In this document: one piece after another, positions 1 through 9,604 of the stretch | Layout of the letters: every line of letters starts with the position of its first letter | Numbering within the stretch: position 1 is the first letter of the stretch | Notes under the pieces: generated by a model | What the model was told of the DNA's origin: nothing | Databases searched by the model: none | What the model saw: the letters and a program-made list of their open reading frames with translations, nothing else | Source of the DNA: Burkholderia sp. TSV86 | Lineage (GTDB): Bacteria; Pseudomonadota; Gammaproteobacteria; Burkholderiales; Burkholderiaceae | Direction: 5' to 3' | Assembly (NCBI RefSeq): GCF_001522865.1 | Contig: NZ_LOWB01000033.1 | Location: 58,371 to 122,370, forward strand | Length of the DNA stretch: 64,000 nt | Translations under genes and position numbers: made by a program

Positions 1-554
1 CGGATGCCGAGCGGGCCGAGTTCGATCGCGAGACTTTTGACCAGACCGACGATCGCCCATTTGGTCGCTGAATACGGCGTGCGATACGCGTAACCCAACC
101 GGCCCGCTACCGACGAAAGCGCAATGATCGAGCCGCCATGGGTGGCGTCGCGCAACAGCGGCACCGCACGGCGCGCGAACTGGAATTGCGCGTTCAGATT
201 GATCGCGACGGTCTGTTCCCACTGAGCGGGGGTGATTTCGTCGATACCACCAGTCGGCCCTGCGATGCCGGCGTTGTTGACGAGCACGTCGAGCCCGCCG
301 AATGTGCGCGTGATATCGGTGAACACGCGATCGATTGCGCCGGGATCGGTGACGTCGGCTAGCGTCGCACCGAGTGCTGGCCGTTGGGGCCGGTCGGCAA
401 GCGCGGCGAGTGCCGTTTCGGATGCGTCGCAAATGTGCACGCGCGCACCGCAGTTAGCGAAGGCGTCTGCGATCGCGAGGCCGATGCCGGCTGCGCCGCC
501 TGTCACCAGCACGCGCAGATCGCCGTAGGGTTTGAGCAAGTCGTGTGTGGCCAT
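1..554 (-). CDS. SDR-family oxidoreductase (partial, runs off left edge)
   Basis: NAD(P)-dependent short-chain dehydrogenase/reductase, with only the N-terminal ~184 residues in the window. The Rossmann glycine motif (GGAAGIG) lies near residue 18, NNAG near residue 88, and a catalytic Ser plus Y-x3-K pair (SS...YSATK) near residue 155, so the active site is complete. The ATG at 554 has AGGAG about eight bases upstream. The GntR gene upstream has the same orientation and may regulate it. The substrate cannot be told; the AtoE-like transporter nearby would fit a hydroxy- or keto-acid, but that is inference. Confidence 0.85.
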   Translation of the reverse strand, partial: MATHDLLKPYGDLRVLVTGGAAGIGLAIADAFANCGARVHICDASETALAALADRPQRPALGATLADVTDPGAIDRVFTDITRTFGGLDVLVNNAGIAGPTGGIDEITPAQWEQTVAINLNAQFQFARRAVPLLRDATHGGSIIALSSVAGRLGYAYRTPYSATKWAIVGLVKSLAIELGPLGI

Positions 555-671
555 GCGCAATGTCTCCTTCGATGTTGGATGGTTTTTCGAATCGAAATCG
601 AATCGGTTCGTGTGCGGCCGGCTCGTGGATCGCGGCGGGCCAGCGTGGCTGCTAGGTGTGTTGCCTAAGCG

Positions 672-1382
672 TCACGAGCGCGCGCGCAGCCGCGGCGACG
701 CCTGTTCGGCCGTGAGTGAAGCAGCGAGATCATGCGCGGCATGGCCGATGTCCAGCGCGATGCCGGCACGCACGCCGGTGCCGTCACGCCGCTCGAGCGC
801 ATCGACGATCGTGCGGTGTGCATTCATCGAGCGGCGCATGTGCGGAATATCAAGCGCGACCATGTTCAAGAACGGGCCGATCCGCATCCACAGGTTCTGA
901 ATGATCGCGAGGGTGCTTTCGCCCGCGCCGTGCGCATAGATCGCGCTGTGAAACGCGAAGTTGCTTTGCAGATACGCATGGGTCCGGCCGGCTTCGGCTT
1001 GGGTTTGCATGGTTTCGCAGAGGCGACGGATGCCGGCGATCTGCGCGTCGTTCATCCGCGCAGCCGCGCGTTCGGCGACGCAGCCTTCAAGTGCGATGCG
1101 CACGTCACGCAGTTCGTCGAGCATGTCGGTCGTCATCGGCGGTACCACGAGTGCCCGGTTCGGCCCATCGATGAGTGCGCGCTCGGCTCGCAGCCGTGTG
1201 AGCGCGGCGCGCACCGGCATCGTCGACGAGCCGACCGCTTGCGCGACGCCGCGCAAGCTCAGCGCCTGGCCAGGCGCGAAGCGGCCGCTCATCAGTGCTT
1301 CGCGCAGTTGTTGGTAGACCTTATCGGCCATCGTTTCTTGTTCAATGACCTTCAATGCGGGAGGGGCGGTGCGCGTGATCAA
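672..1382 (-). CDS. GntR-family transcriptional regulator (FadR/FCD subclass)
   Basis: 236-residue DNA-binding regulator. An N-terminal winged HTH (about residues 18-80, containing LREALMSGRFAPG) is followed by an all-helical FCD ligand domain with the usual metal-binding His/Asp positions (SNFAFHSAIY, NAHRTIVDAL). The TTG start at 1382 is favoured because AGGAG lies about eight bases upstream; an ATG at 1331 would cut into the HTH. A palindrome just upstream (1404-1420) is a likely autoregulatory operator. It sits between an SDR gene and a divergently transcribed AtoE-like transporter, which are its probable targets. Confidence 0.85.
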   Translation of the reverse strand: MITRTAPPALKVIEQETMADKVYQQLREALMSGRFAPGQALSLRGVAQAVGSSTMPVRAALTRLRAERALIDGPNRALVVPPMTTDMLDELRDVRIALEGCVAERAAARMNDAQIAGIRRLCETMQTQAEAGRTHAYLQSNFAFHSAIYAHGAGESTLAIIQNLWMRIGPFLNMVALDIPHMRRSMNAHRTIVDALERRDGTGVRAGIALDIGHAAHDLAASLTAEQASPRLRARS

Positions 1383-1403
1383 TCCGGGCTCCTGATTTTG
1401 ATA

Positions 1404-1420
1404 TGTGATTCGTGATCACA
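1404..1420. promoter_or_regulatory. Palindromic operator candidate for the GntR regulator
   Basis: TGTGAT-TCGTG-ATCACA is a perfect 6-bp inverted repeat with a 5-bp centre, 22 bases upstream of the GntR start and in the region shared with the divergent transporter gene. Size and position fit a FadR-type site; no binding data. Confidence 0.5.
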
Positions 1421-1649
1421 CTGTGGGTGCGTGGAAGTGTTGTCGATGGCGTTGCGTGCGTCAAGGAGCGAGCGGTAGGGGAAAACGCTAGACGTGCGAG
1501 CGCAGTTGGGGATGTAGTCAGCACGCGCAGCGTGTTTGTGCAAGAATCCGCCCGGTTCGCCGAAACATGCCGGCAGCGTTGAATGCCGGTTAGTTCGCTA
1601 ATGAGCATGCGATTGGCGTCACCCTGAACGAAGAGACGAGGAGAGACAA

Positions 1650-2972
1650 TTGATTCAACGCATTTCCGCTTTTTTCACACAGATCGTGCATCGGGTGCTG
1701 CCCGACCCGTTGATTTTCGCGATCCTGCTAACCATCGCGACGTTCGCACTCGCGTTCGGCCTTACGCCGCAATCGCCGCCGCAACTTGTGATGATGTGGG
1801 GCTCGGGCTTTTGGAATCTGCTTGCATTCTCGATGCAGATGGTGATGATCCTCGTCACCGGGCATGCGCTCGCCAGCTCCGCGCCCGTCAAGCGCTTGCT
1901 GGTCGCGCTGGCGTCGTCGGCGCGCTCGCCGGGGCAGGGCGTGATGCTCGTGGCGTTCGTCTCGGCGCTCGCGTGCGCGATCAACTGGGGTTTTGGCCTC
2001 GTGCTCGGCGCGATGCTCGCGCGCGAAGTCGCGCGGCGCGTGCGCGGCGTCGATTACCGGCTACTCGTCGCGTCGGCTTATATGGGCTTTTTGAGTTGGC
2101 ACGGCGGGCTGTCCGGATCGATTCCGCTCGTTGCCGCGACGAAGGGCAATCCGATGGAAAAGACGGTTGGCCTGATCCCCGTGTCGGACACCCTCTTTAC
2201 CGGCTATAACGCATTCGTGACGATCGGCCTCACTGTGATGCTGCCGTTCCTCGCGCGGTTGATGATGCCCAAGCCGTCCGACGTCGTGATGGTTGATCCG
2301 AAGCTGCTCGAAGATCCGCCGAGCGTCGAGCGCACGCTCGGGCAGGATGCGACGCTTGCCGAGCGGCTCGAGGAGAGCCGTTTGCTGTCGATGCTCGTTG
2401 CCGCAGTGTGCTTCGTGTTTCTCGGCGTGCGCTTCACGCAAAAGGGCTTTGCACTCGACATCGACACGGTAAACCTTGTTTTCCTTGCCGCCGGTATCCT
2501 GCTGCACCGCACGCCGATGGCATACGCGCGCGCGGTTGCGGCGGCCGCGCGCGGCGCGTCGGGCATCATGATCCAGTTTCCCTTCTATGCGGGTATCCAG
2601 GCGTTGATGGATCACTCGGGGCTGGCAGGCGTGATCACGAAATGGTTCGTCGATATCGCGAACGTCCACACGTTCGCACTGCTCACGTTCCTAAGCTCGG
2701 CGGTGATCAATTTCGCGGTGCCGTCGGGCGGCGGTCACTGGGTCGTACAAGGGCCGTTCGTGATGCCGGCCGCTCAGGCGCTTGGCGCGGATCTTGGCAA
2801 GGCAGCGATGGCGATCGCATATGGCGAGGCGTGGACCAACATGGCGCAGCCGTTCTGGGCGTTACCCGCGCTCGCGATCGCAGGGCTCGGTGTGCGCGAC
2901 ATCATGGGGTATTGCGTGACAGCGCTGTTGTTTTCGGGAGTGGTGTTCGTGGCGGGGATGTATTTGTTCTGA
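1650..2972 (+). CDS. AtoE-like short-chain fatty acid transporter
   Basis: 440-residue polytopic inner-membrane protein with about ten to twelve hydrophobic segments. The conserved blocks SWHGGLSGSIPL, NFAVPSGGGHW and GEAWTNMAQPFWALP are typical of the AtoE/short-chain fatty acid uptake family, whose usual length is about 440. The TTG start at 1650 is chosen because GAGGAGAGA precedes it closely. It is divergent from the GntR gene. By family it imports short-chain fatty acids such as acetoacetate or butyrate; the substrate here is unproven. Confidence 0.85.
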   Translation: MIQRISAFFTQIVHRVLPDPLIFAILLTIATFALAFGLTPQSPPQLVMMWGSGFWNLLAFSMQMVMILVTGHALASSAPVKRLLVALASSARSPGQGVMLVAFVSALACAINWGFGLVLGAMLAREVARRVRGVDYRLLVASAYMGFLSWHGGLSGSIPLVAATKGNPMEKTVGLIPVSDTLFTGYNAFVTIGLTVMLPFLARLMMPKPSDVVMVDPKLLEDPPSVERTLGQDATLAERLEESRLLSMLVAAVCFVFLGVRFTQKGFALDIDTVNLVFLAAGILLHRTPMAYARAVAAAARGASGIMIQFPFYAGIQALMDHSGLAGVITKWFVDIANVHTFALLTFLSSAVINFAVPSGGGHWVVQGPFVMPAAQALGADLGKAAMAIAYGEAWTNMAQPFWALPALAIAGLGVRDIMGYCVTALLFSGVVFVAGMYLF

Positions 2973-3025
2973 GCATGCCTGCCCGCCACGGCGTCGATGG
3001 GTTTTGACTTTCGTGCGTGCGTCGC

Positions 3026-4081
3026 CTACGATGCGGGCGCGCATTGGCTCTGCCGGATGAGTTCCATCATGCCGGGGCCGCGAGGTCGATGTAGCGTTTG
3101 TAAATAGCTGGCCGCATAACGCTGCTGATCCTGATCCTGTTCGTCCAACAGAAAGGGTGTCAGTGCGTGGGCGGCTAGATCGCTGAAGAGGTTGTATTGA
3201 TCGACGGAAGCAAAATGGCGAGTCGTGTCGGCCCACCGGGCATGCATCAAGGCCGAATACGAAGGCGGCTGTGCCATGCCGGCAACCGGCTCGGTCAATT
3301 GCTGTTGCATAGCATTGCTGACATACAGCGTGACCAGGTTGTCCGGAAAAACTCGCCGGATAGCGTTTAAGCGGCGCGCTTTTTCCACGCCAGTCATGTC
3401 GTCGGAAAACAGTCTGCGCATGATAAAGATGCCAACCGGGCGATGTGGCGCAATGGCCGCGCGCAATTTCTCGAGAGCGGCGACGATTTGCACGGTGGAA
3501 AAAAGCCTGAGCGTGCCGGCGGAGGTGGTGTAGTTGCCACCGAGCCAGATCGCGTAATCGACCGGCGGCGCGGGAACGGGCAAAACGTTGGTGTTGCGAA
3601 CCGTCGTCATGACGAGCGGTGTCAGGTACACGGCAACGCGTGGATGCGCGCGCTGCAGCTGACTGTACAGATCGGCGTCCCTTTCTTGCAATAACGCAAG
3701 TTGTGAATCCGTCGTGTACAGATTCAGTCGGCCCATGCTGTCGATCTTGTCGCTTACGAATGTCTTGATCGTGCTATCCAGCAAATGGGTATAAATGGCA
3801 ACGGGGCGCGTGAGCAGAGACGACCTTATCGGACGTGTTGTCAGCAACGAATCTGCGGCACGCTGCCCGACAATCATGATACAGGCCGAAGCGGTGACGT
3901 CGATTTCCTGCGGGGCGAGCTGTGCCAGATCGACGAACTCCGCCGCCGGAGTGAGTTGAGTTGCAAGCATCGACGCGGCTTGACTGTCGGCTCCGTTACC
4001 GGTGGCGATCAGCACCGTTTTTGCCGGTGCCGATACGTTGACGGCGAGCAGTATCGTCAACAGAGCAAGTTGGTTTTTCAT
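3026..4081 (-). CDS. Exported protein of unknown function (ELM1/GtrOC1-like?)
   Basis: 351 residues from the ATG at 4081, chosen because it begins a clear Sec signal peptide (MKNQLALLTILLAVNVSAPA, cut after about residue 20). The frame stays open upstream to 4453, but that extension is basic and composition-poor and would bury the signal. No catalytic motif is recognised. Hydrophobic strands alternating with helices (CIMIVGQRAADSLL, YAIWLGGNYTTSAGTLRL, PVGIFIMRRL) resemble a Rossmann-like or GT-B fold such as the ELM1 group, but the match is weak. Probably periplasmic. Confidence 0.6.
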   Translation of the reverse strand: MKNQLALLTILLAVNVSAPAKTVLIATGNGADSQAASMLATQLTPAAEFVDLAQLAPQEIDVTASACIMIVGQRAADSLLTTRPIRSSLLTRPVAIYTHLLDSTIKTFVSDKIDSMGRLNLYTTDSQLALLQERDADLYSQLQRAHPRVAVYLTPLVMTTVRNTNVLPVPAPPVDYAIWLGGNYTTSAGTLRLFSTVQIVAALEKLRAAIAPHRPVGIFIMRRLFSDDMTGVEKARRLNAIRRVFPDNLVTLYVSNAMQQQLTEPVAGMAQPPSYSALMHARWADTTRHFASVDQYNLFSDLAAHALTPFLLDEQDQDQQRYAASYLQTLHRPRGPGMMELIRQSQCAPAS

Positions 4082-4548
4082 GCGTTTGTTGCAGGCCAAC
4101 GATGTGTTTGGGGCAGGTTTCGGTTGCTTGTCGCGCTTCGATTGCATTGCCGGGCACCTGTGTGGCGTCAATCGGCAATCGAGCGGCCGCACGTCATTTT
4201 TACCAGACGCGCGTGCGTCGGCGATCGGTATATCGGAGAAATTGATACGGTATCCGAAAAGGCGACGGCTTGGGATGCCGTCGGAAGCGGTGCGGCCTTT
4301 TTGTCGTGATTGGATGGTGATGGAAAATACACGCGCATTCTGACGCCGATGCAGGGCTCTTGGCCGGCTCGCATCGGCGGTGCCGAGAAGAATTGCCGCG
4401 TGTGGCGGATGCGCGCTGATGAGCGATCGAGAGACAGCGAATGAGACCGTCAAGGCAAGTGCGTGTTTTTTATTTCCGGCCGGGGTAAGCGCTTTTGCAC
4501 GCCATTTGATATTTCCTTGATTGGCGATTTAGCCGGCCCGGGAAATAT
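4082..4548. other. Intergenic region without a convincing gene
   Basis: About 470 bases between the exported-protein gene and the 3' end of the AraC gene, both on the minus strand. The open frame here is an upstream continuation of the exported-protein frame with no protein-like pattern. No RNA gene or repeat was recognised. Confidence 0.5.
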
Positions 4549-5403
4549 TCAAAGCATCGATTCCACCAAAGGGCGAGCCGAGCGGACATGGGCGGCACGC
4601 CGATAATCGGAAGGCGATACGCCGGTATGTTCCTTGAAAAAACGCGAGAAATTGCTGGCCGCCGAAAATCCCAGTTCATGCGCGAGGCTCGCGAGCGGCA
4701 ACCGGCCGTTGATCAGTTCACGGATCGCCTCCTCGAGCCGAAGCGCGCGCCAGAACACTTGCGGCGTGGTATTGAGCTGATCCCGGAACAACACGAACAG
4801 GCGCGCGCGCGAAAGCCCTGCTTCGCTGGCGATTTCATCGATGGTCGAACGAGCATCGACGCGCTCATGCATCAGATGCACCGCCATTCTAAGCTTGCGG
4901 CTCAATACCGGCGCGTTGACGGCCTTTACTCCGCGCCGTGTCACGGCCGATGATGCTTGCACGGACATCATGATCAGTTGCTCGACGGCTTGGTCGATGG
5001 ACGCGCTTTTTTCCGAATCGGAGAGAATCAGCGCGAGGAGCTGCCATAAGCGGGCACGTAACGCCGGGTTGATGTCGATTCTTGGCGAAGGAAATAAAAA
5101 AGGACCGCCCGCTGTGCGCGCCTTTTGCTCCAGCCACGCTTTCTCGATATAGACGGCAAGAAACAGCGCGGGCCGATCCGACGCGAGCAACTTCAGGTCG
5201 TGCTGCTCATATGGGTTGACCGCCGAAGCCTGGGTCGTGCTGTACCGAAAGGCCTCGGTGCCGATTCGCGCTTCGGCTTGCGCGCCGCCGAGCCACCAGA
5301 CGATATGCGCATCCGGATGGGCGTGAGCGACCAGCCCCGAGCGCAGCGACAACAGCGATATGCGGCCGAAAGCGCCGTCGTGGAGTGCGAATGTCTCCGT
5401 CAT
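4549..5403 (-). CDS. AraC-family transcriptional regulator
   Basis: 284 residues. The N-terminal half is a cupin-like sensing domain (HAHPDAHIVWWLGG, VNPYEQHDL). The C-terminal hundred residues carry the double HTH of AraC/XylS proteins: STIDEIASEAGLSRARLFVLF and the signature LAHELGFSAASNFSRFFKEHTGVSPSDYR (quoted in parts). GGAGGA precedes the ATG at 5403. Targets are unknown; the divergent DUF1636-hydrolase-amidohydrolase genes are the nearest candidates. Confidence 0.9.
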   Translation of the reverse strand: MTETFALHDGAFGRISLLSLRSGLVAHAHPDAHIVWWLGGAQAEARIGTEAFRYSTTQASAVNPYEQHDLKLLASDRPALFLAVYIEKAWLEQKARTAGGPFLFPSPRIDINPALRARLWQLLALILSDSEKSASIDQAVEQLIMMSVQASSAVTRRGVKAVNAPVLSRKLRMAVHLMHERVDARSTIDEIASEAGLSRARLFVLFRDQLNTTPQVFWRALRLEEAIRELINGRLPLASLAHELGFSAASNFSRFFKEHTGVSPSDYRRAAHVRSARPLVESML

Positions 5404-5730
5404 GCTTCCTCCTGTCTACGTATCAATGCATTTGATTTATAGGCAATAAGACTAGCATTTTCGCGGTTGACCGGGAATCTGACACGTGAACGAATCCTGA
5501 TTGATTTTTTTAAAAAGTGGATTCTTGGATAAGTTACGGCTGACGAGAAATAGCATGGCGAAAAAGATTTCGGTTTTCAAAAAATAGCGAGACGCCGCGA
5601 TAGACCGGCAGACGTTTCGATATGGCGCAGGCAATCAGCATTCGTAGAATCGCCGCATACGGGATCGGGGTGTGTGGCCGCGATTCCAACTGGTGAGCGC
5701 GGTTTTCGCGCGCGCCCAACGGAGAGCGCG
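5404..5730. other. Divergent promoter region
   Basis: About 330 bases between the AraC gene and the DUF1636 gene, AT-richer on the AraC side. It should hold promoters for both transcripts; no operator symmetry was picked out. Confidence 0.4.
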
Positions 5731-6207
5731 ATGCGCACAGTGTCCGAGCAGCACACCCAAACAGCAGATCGGCGCGACGAGCCGTCAGCGGCCAGGCTGC
5801 TGGCCGAGACGCTCGTCATTTGCAGAACCTGCCCGAGAAACCGGCCCAGCAGTGGCGCGTTCGCCCATGCGCTGTACCGGGCGATGAAAGATGCGCTGTG
5901 CGGGCAGGGTGTCGACGTCAGGCTGGTGCATTGTCTCGGAGGCTGTGTCGATCCTTGCGTCGTGGTGCTTGACTCACCTGTGAAGCCGCGGCTTCGTTTG
6001 TCGGGGCTGACGGAATCGATGGCAGGCGATCTCGTCGACGCTGCATTGGCTTATCGGTTAGCCGATGCCGGGCATGTTGGCGCGTCGATGTTGCCGGTGG
6101 TATTGCAGTCGAACATATCGGCGATTTCGCCAAAAAACAGGTTTCGGACTGACGCCGGGCCGGGCCGGATCGGCCCTCAACCGATTTTCGAATCGATCAA
6201 CGAATAA
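5731..6207 (+). CDS. DUF1636 family protein, cysteine-rich putative metal-binding
   Basis: 158 residues from the ATG at 5731, which has GGAGAG ten bases upstream. The central region has C-x2-C (ICRTCPRNRP) and, some 45 residues later, HCLGGCVDPCVVV, a cysteine set typical of DUF1636 proteins that resemble thioredoxin-like 2Fe-2S folds. Biochemical role is not known for the family, which often occurs near cobalamin or metal genes. It is followed 13 bases later by a hydrolase gene, so the two are likely co-transcribed. The last 40 residues are unlike the rest and may be poorly conserved. Confidence 0.7.
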   Translation: MRTVSEQHTQTADRRDEPSAARLLAETLVICRTCPRNRPSSGAFAHALYRAMKDALCGQGVDVRLVHCLGGCVDPCVVVLDSPVKPRLRLSGLTESMAGDLVDAALAYRLADAGHVGASMLPVVLQSNISAISPKNRFRTDAGPGRIGPQPIFESINE

Positions 6208-6220
6208 TCAAGGAATGCAA

Positions 6221-6979
6221 ATGAAGATACGATACGACGACGCGGGGCACGGCGAGCCGGTGGTTCTGGTTCATGGTCTGGGCGCCTCGGCGAATATTTT
6301 CGGCGCGCAGCTGGCGGCGCTGCAATCCGATTTCCGGGTACTCGTGCCGGATCTGATGAGGCAATGGCGCGACAACGGTATCGCAATATCGATCGATACG
6401 CTGGTGGGCGACGTGATTGAATTGATCGACGAGGTTGGTATCGAGACAGCCCATTTCGTCGGGCATTCGCTGGGCAGTGTGGTCGTACAGCACTTGGCGG
6501 TGCGGCATCGGTCGCGTGTGAAGAGCGTTGCGTTGATCGGTCCGATCCAGGTGCCCGCCGACGCAGGCAAGCAAGCTTTGCTCGGGCGTGCCGCACGCGC
6601 AAGGTCGTCCGGGATGACCGAAGTGGCGGATACGACGGTACTGTCGGGAACCGCAAAGGAGACCCGGCACGATCGTCCTGAAATCGCGGCATTCGTGCGC
6701 GAACTCGTCATGCGTCAGGACCCCGAATCGTATGCGCAAACCTGCGAGGCGATCGTCGCGCTCTCGCCCGCGCCTATCGAGACGCTGCGTTGCCCAACGC
6801 TGGTTGTGACCGGCGATCAGGATGCGACATCGCCGCCGGCGGTTGCGAAGGCGATTGCGCAGAAGATTCCGGCCGCGACGTATGTGGAACTGCCCGCCTG
6901 CGGCCACTGGACGCCGATAGAGAAAGCGCGCGAGATCAGCGGCTTGCTGCGCGAATTCCTGTTGCGTATCGCGGACTGA
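6221..6979 (+). CDS. Alpha/beta-fold hydrolase
   Basis: 252 residues. Oxyanion-hole HGLG (residues ~20-23), nucleophile elbow GHSLGS (~83-88), acidic GDQDATSPP (~200) and catalytic His in ACGHWTPIE (~230) make a complete Ser-Asp-His triad. The ATG at 6221 is preferred over 6215 because of its spacing from AAGGA. An amidohydrolase and a VOC protein follow downstream on the same strand, so it may act in a small catabolic pathway, for example as an esterase or C-C hydrolase. Substrate unknown. Confidence 0.85.
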   Translation: MKIRYDDAGHGEPVVLVHGLGASANIFGAQLAALQSDFRVLVPDLMRQWRDNGIAISIDTLVGDVIELIDEVGIETAHFVGHSLGSVVVQHLAVRHRSRVKSVALIGPIQVPADAGKQALLGRAARARSSGMTEVADTTVLSGTAKETRHDRPEIAAFVRELVMRQDPESYAQTCEAIVALSPAPIETLRCPTLVVTGDQDATSPPAVAKAIAQKIPAATYVELPACGHWTPIEKAREISGLLREFLLRIAD

Positions 6980-7087
6980 GTGTCAATGGCGGCGGCGCGC
7001 GAATACCGACGCGTCGAAATCAGGGCCCGGACCGCTCGCGGGCAATGTCGCGAGTGAAGGGTTGCATTCCGGCGTTCATCGTGAGAG

Positions 7088-8389
7088 ATGCAAATGAAGC
7101 CACAATTATTCACGCAGTTGAAGATTTTCGATGGTACTGGCGCGCCCTGTTTCGCGGGCGAGGTGTTGGTCGAAGGGGGCCTCATCCGAAGCGTGGGGCG
7201 CGGTACGCACAGCATCACGCGCGAGTCGCACTACGACATCATCGACGGACAAGGAATGACGCTGATGCCGGGGCTCGTCGAAGCGCATGCGCACGTGACA
7301 TATAGCAACATGGTGAAGTTCAACGAGCTTGGGCAAATTCCGCTCGAAGAGCATACGCTATTGGCGCTCGAGAATGTGAAACTGATGCTCGACTCCGGAT
7401 TCACCAGCCTTTATTCGGCTGCATCCGCGAAGTTCCGGCTCGAGGTGCCGATTCGCGATGCGATCGACGCAGGACGTTTTCCAGGCCCGCGCATGCGCGC
7501 CGCGTCGCCGGAGCTGGTCGCCACCGGCGGTCTCGGCGACGAACGTCAATATCACATGCACCATCAGGGGTTTGAAGTTATCGCGGACGGTATCGACGAA
7601 GTGCGCCGCACCGTTCGCACGCTGATTCGCGAGGGCGTCGATACGGTCAAGGTGAATATCTCCGGCGATCCATTCTATGGCCGTCACGGCTTTGGCCATC
7701 GCCTGTCGTATACCGAGGCGGAAGTGGCCGCAGCGGCCGAGGAGGCGCACATGCGAGGCGCTTGGCTGTCTTGCCATGCGCGCGCGGACGAATCGGTGAG
7801 GCTGGCGTTGAAATACGGCTTTCGCGTGATTTACCACTGCGATTTCATCGAGGGCGACACCTTCGATCTGCTCGAAGCGCAAAGGGACCGCATTTTTCTC
7901 GCACCTGCGATCGGCGCGATCTACACGGCAGCCTACGAGGCCGAGCCTTGGGGCATCACGCGGCAGTTTGCGCTGGACCACGAGTTATTCGACATGCTTG
8001 AACGATGTCCGAGCGTCTACCGCGATTTGAAGGCGCGCGGTCTGCGAATTTTGCCGGGCGGGGACTACGGATTCGCGTGGAACCCGATCGGCACGAATGC
8101 CCGCGATCTCGAACACTTCGTGAATCTGCTCGGCTTCACGCCTGCCGAGGCGCTGATGGCCGCGACGAAATGGGGCGGCGAAATCATGGGCATCGCGAAT
8201 CTGGGGCTGATCCGGGAAGGTTATCTCGCGGATTTGCTCGTCGTCGACGGCGATCCCATCGACGATATTACGTTGCTACAGGATCGCGACAACATCAAGA
8301 TCGTGATGAAGGACGGAGCGTATTGCAAACGGCCCGTGCCCGCTGCCGGAATCATTGAGCCGCTCGGCGGTAGCCTGGCCTATGCGTGA
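7088..8389 (+). CDS. Metal-dependent amidohydrolase
   Basis: 433-residue TIM-barrel hydrolase. H-x-H (EAHAHVTYS, ~residue 60) is on the first strand, with later metal-site histidines in LSCHARADES and VIYHCDFIEGDT, the catalytic Asp region LPGGDYGFAW, and the family C-terminal pattern GLIREGYLADLLVVDGDP. It resembles imidazolonepropionase or prolidase-like amidohydrolases that cut C-N bonds. The ATG at 7088 is used; 7094 is possible. Same strand as the upstream hydrolase and downstream VOC gene. Confidence 0.85.
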   Translation: MQMKPQLFTQLKIFDGTGAPCFAGEVLVEGGLIRSVGRGTHSITRESHYDIIDGQGMTLMPGLVEAHAHVTYSNMVKFNELGQIPLEEHTLLALENVKLMLDSGFTSLYSAASAKFRLEVPIRDAIDAGRFPGPRMRAASPELVATGGLGDERQYHMHHQGFEVIADGIDEVRRTVRTLIREGVDTVKVNISGDPFYGRHGFGHRLSYTEAEVAAAAEEAHMRGAWLSCHARADESVRLALKYGFRVIYHCDFIEGDTFDLLEAQRDRIFLAPAIGAIYTAAYEAEPWGITRQFALDHELFDMLERCPSVYRDLKARGLRILPGGDYGFAWNPIGTNARDLEHFVNLLGFTPAEALMAATKWGGEIMGIANLGLIREGYLADLLVVDGDPIDDITLLQDRDNIKIVMKDGAYCKRPVPAAGIIEPLGGSLAYA

Positions 8390-8488
8390 GCGACGGCGTT
8401 TTCGAACGTGTGGATCCAATGCATGGTTATCCGAAATATTTGATGAGCGTGGACGGTATTGGCCGATCCGCAAGGAGGAGTATTTTCG

Positions 8489-9019
8489 ATGATGATTGGC
8501 GGCATTTTTCATTGCGCGATCCGCACGGCGGATCTCGACGCTACGCTTCTTTTCTACAAGGGCGTACTCGGGCTGAAAGAGGTGTCCCGGCCGGCCGGGC
8601 TGAAATTCCCCGGCGCTTGGTTTGCCGTGCCGAACGCGATCGGCCAGCCGATTCTTCATGTTTATGCCGGCTATGCGGCGGCAGACGGCAACGGCGAGAT
8701 TCCCACGGACAACGAACGAGGCGCGGTCGATCACATTTCGCTGCTCGCGCACGGGTTCACGCACTATCGTGCGCATTTCGAAAAGTTAGGGATCAGCGCG
8801 CGAGAGCAGAACCAAAAAGGCGGCTCGAACTGGCAGATGTTCGTTCATGATCCGAACGGCATCAAGATCGAACTGACTTTCGATCAGGCGGCGGAGCCGG
8901 ACTTGCCGGTGCCCATTGTCGACGCGCGCCGCTACAACGCCAGCGAACGGTTCTTCGATGCGCGCGAATATCCGGCATTGAAAGAGAAGATTGTGTTGCT
9001 CGCGAATGACGCGACGTAA
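8489..9019 (+). CDS. VOC-family (glyoxalase/dioxygenase superfamily) protein
   Basis: 176 residues with two beta-alpha-beta-beta-beta modules. Metal-ligand candidates are the His in GGIFHCAIRTADLD, the His in AVDHISLLAHG and the Glu in NGIKIELTF. The strong AAGGAGGAG eight bases ahead of the ATG at 8489 sets the start. It may be an extradiol dioxygenase-like or isomerase enzyme; the length exceeds a simple glyoxalase because of a C-terminal tail. Probably belongs to the preceding gene group. Confidence 0.8.
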   Translation: MMIGGIFHCAIRTADLDATLLFYKGVLGLKEVSRPAGLKFPGAWFAVPNAIGQPILHVYAGYAAADGNGEIPTDNERGAVDHISLLAHGFTHYRAHFEKLGISAREQNQKGGSNWQMFVHDPNGIKIELTFDQAAEPDLPVPIVDARRYNASERFFDAREYPALKEKIVLLANDAT

Positions 9020-9163
9020 ACGAAGCGTCGGGACGGCCGCATGCTGAGCAGGACGCGTGCGTGCGTTCCGGCGAAATCGACGTTGCGCGCGTGACCGTGC
9101 CGGCCGGTGCGGCTCAAGTGGCCAGCCGCGCGCTCATGTGATATCCGAGTTTCGCGCCGCCGA

Positions 9164-9604
9164 TCAGAACGCCGCTGCTGGCTTACGGCCGCTTAGCGTG
9201 TTGTTCAGCTTACGAATTACCTTATGGACGAGAAGCGCCGGCTTGGAAATGTGCGGGCGCAGAATCGCGTGCTTGCGGACGTATCGGGGTACGTACCATT
9301 CGGAATGGCTGCCGGCGGGAAACAATGCGGCGTCGCCCGCGCGCAGCGTGCGAGGGGCATGGCCCGGTGACGCAATGATCACTTCGCCTTCGATCACGTG
9401 AATGGTCTCGTCGACTTCGAAGTACCAATTGAAGCGTCCCGCAGTGCAATCCCAGACCCACATGGTCGTCGTCGAATCAGGGCTGGACGACCATTGACCA
9501 CAGCGGGCGACGGGATTGCCCTCGATGATCCAGGCCGGGTTGATGGGCGAGGGTTGCAACACAACGTCGTCCAACCGTACGGACTCGAAAGCGGGAGAGG
9601 ACAT
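9164..9604 (-). CDS. Cupin-domain protein (DUF861 type)
   Basis: 146 residues. A single cupin barrel: FEVDETIHVIEGEVII matches the E-x6-G-x region and GDAALFPAGSHSEW is the second cupin motif of the DUF861/ureidoglycine aminohydrolase-like group. AAAGG lies eight bases before the ATG at 9604. Convergent with the VOC gene. Function unknown. Confidence 0.8.
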   Translation of the reverse strand: MSSPAFESVRLDDVVLQPSPINPAWIIEGNPVARCGQWSSSPDSTTTMWVWDCTAGRFNWYFEVDETIHVIEGEVIIASPGHAPRTLRAGDAALFPAGSHSEWYVPRYVRKHAILRPHISKPALLVHKVIRKLNNTLSGRKPAAAF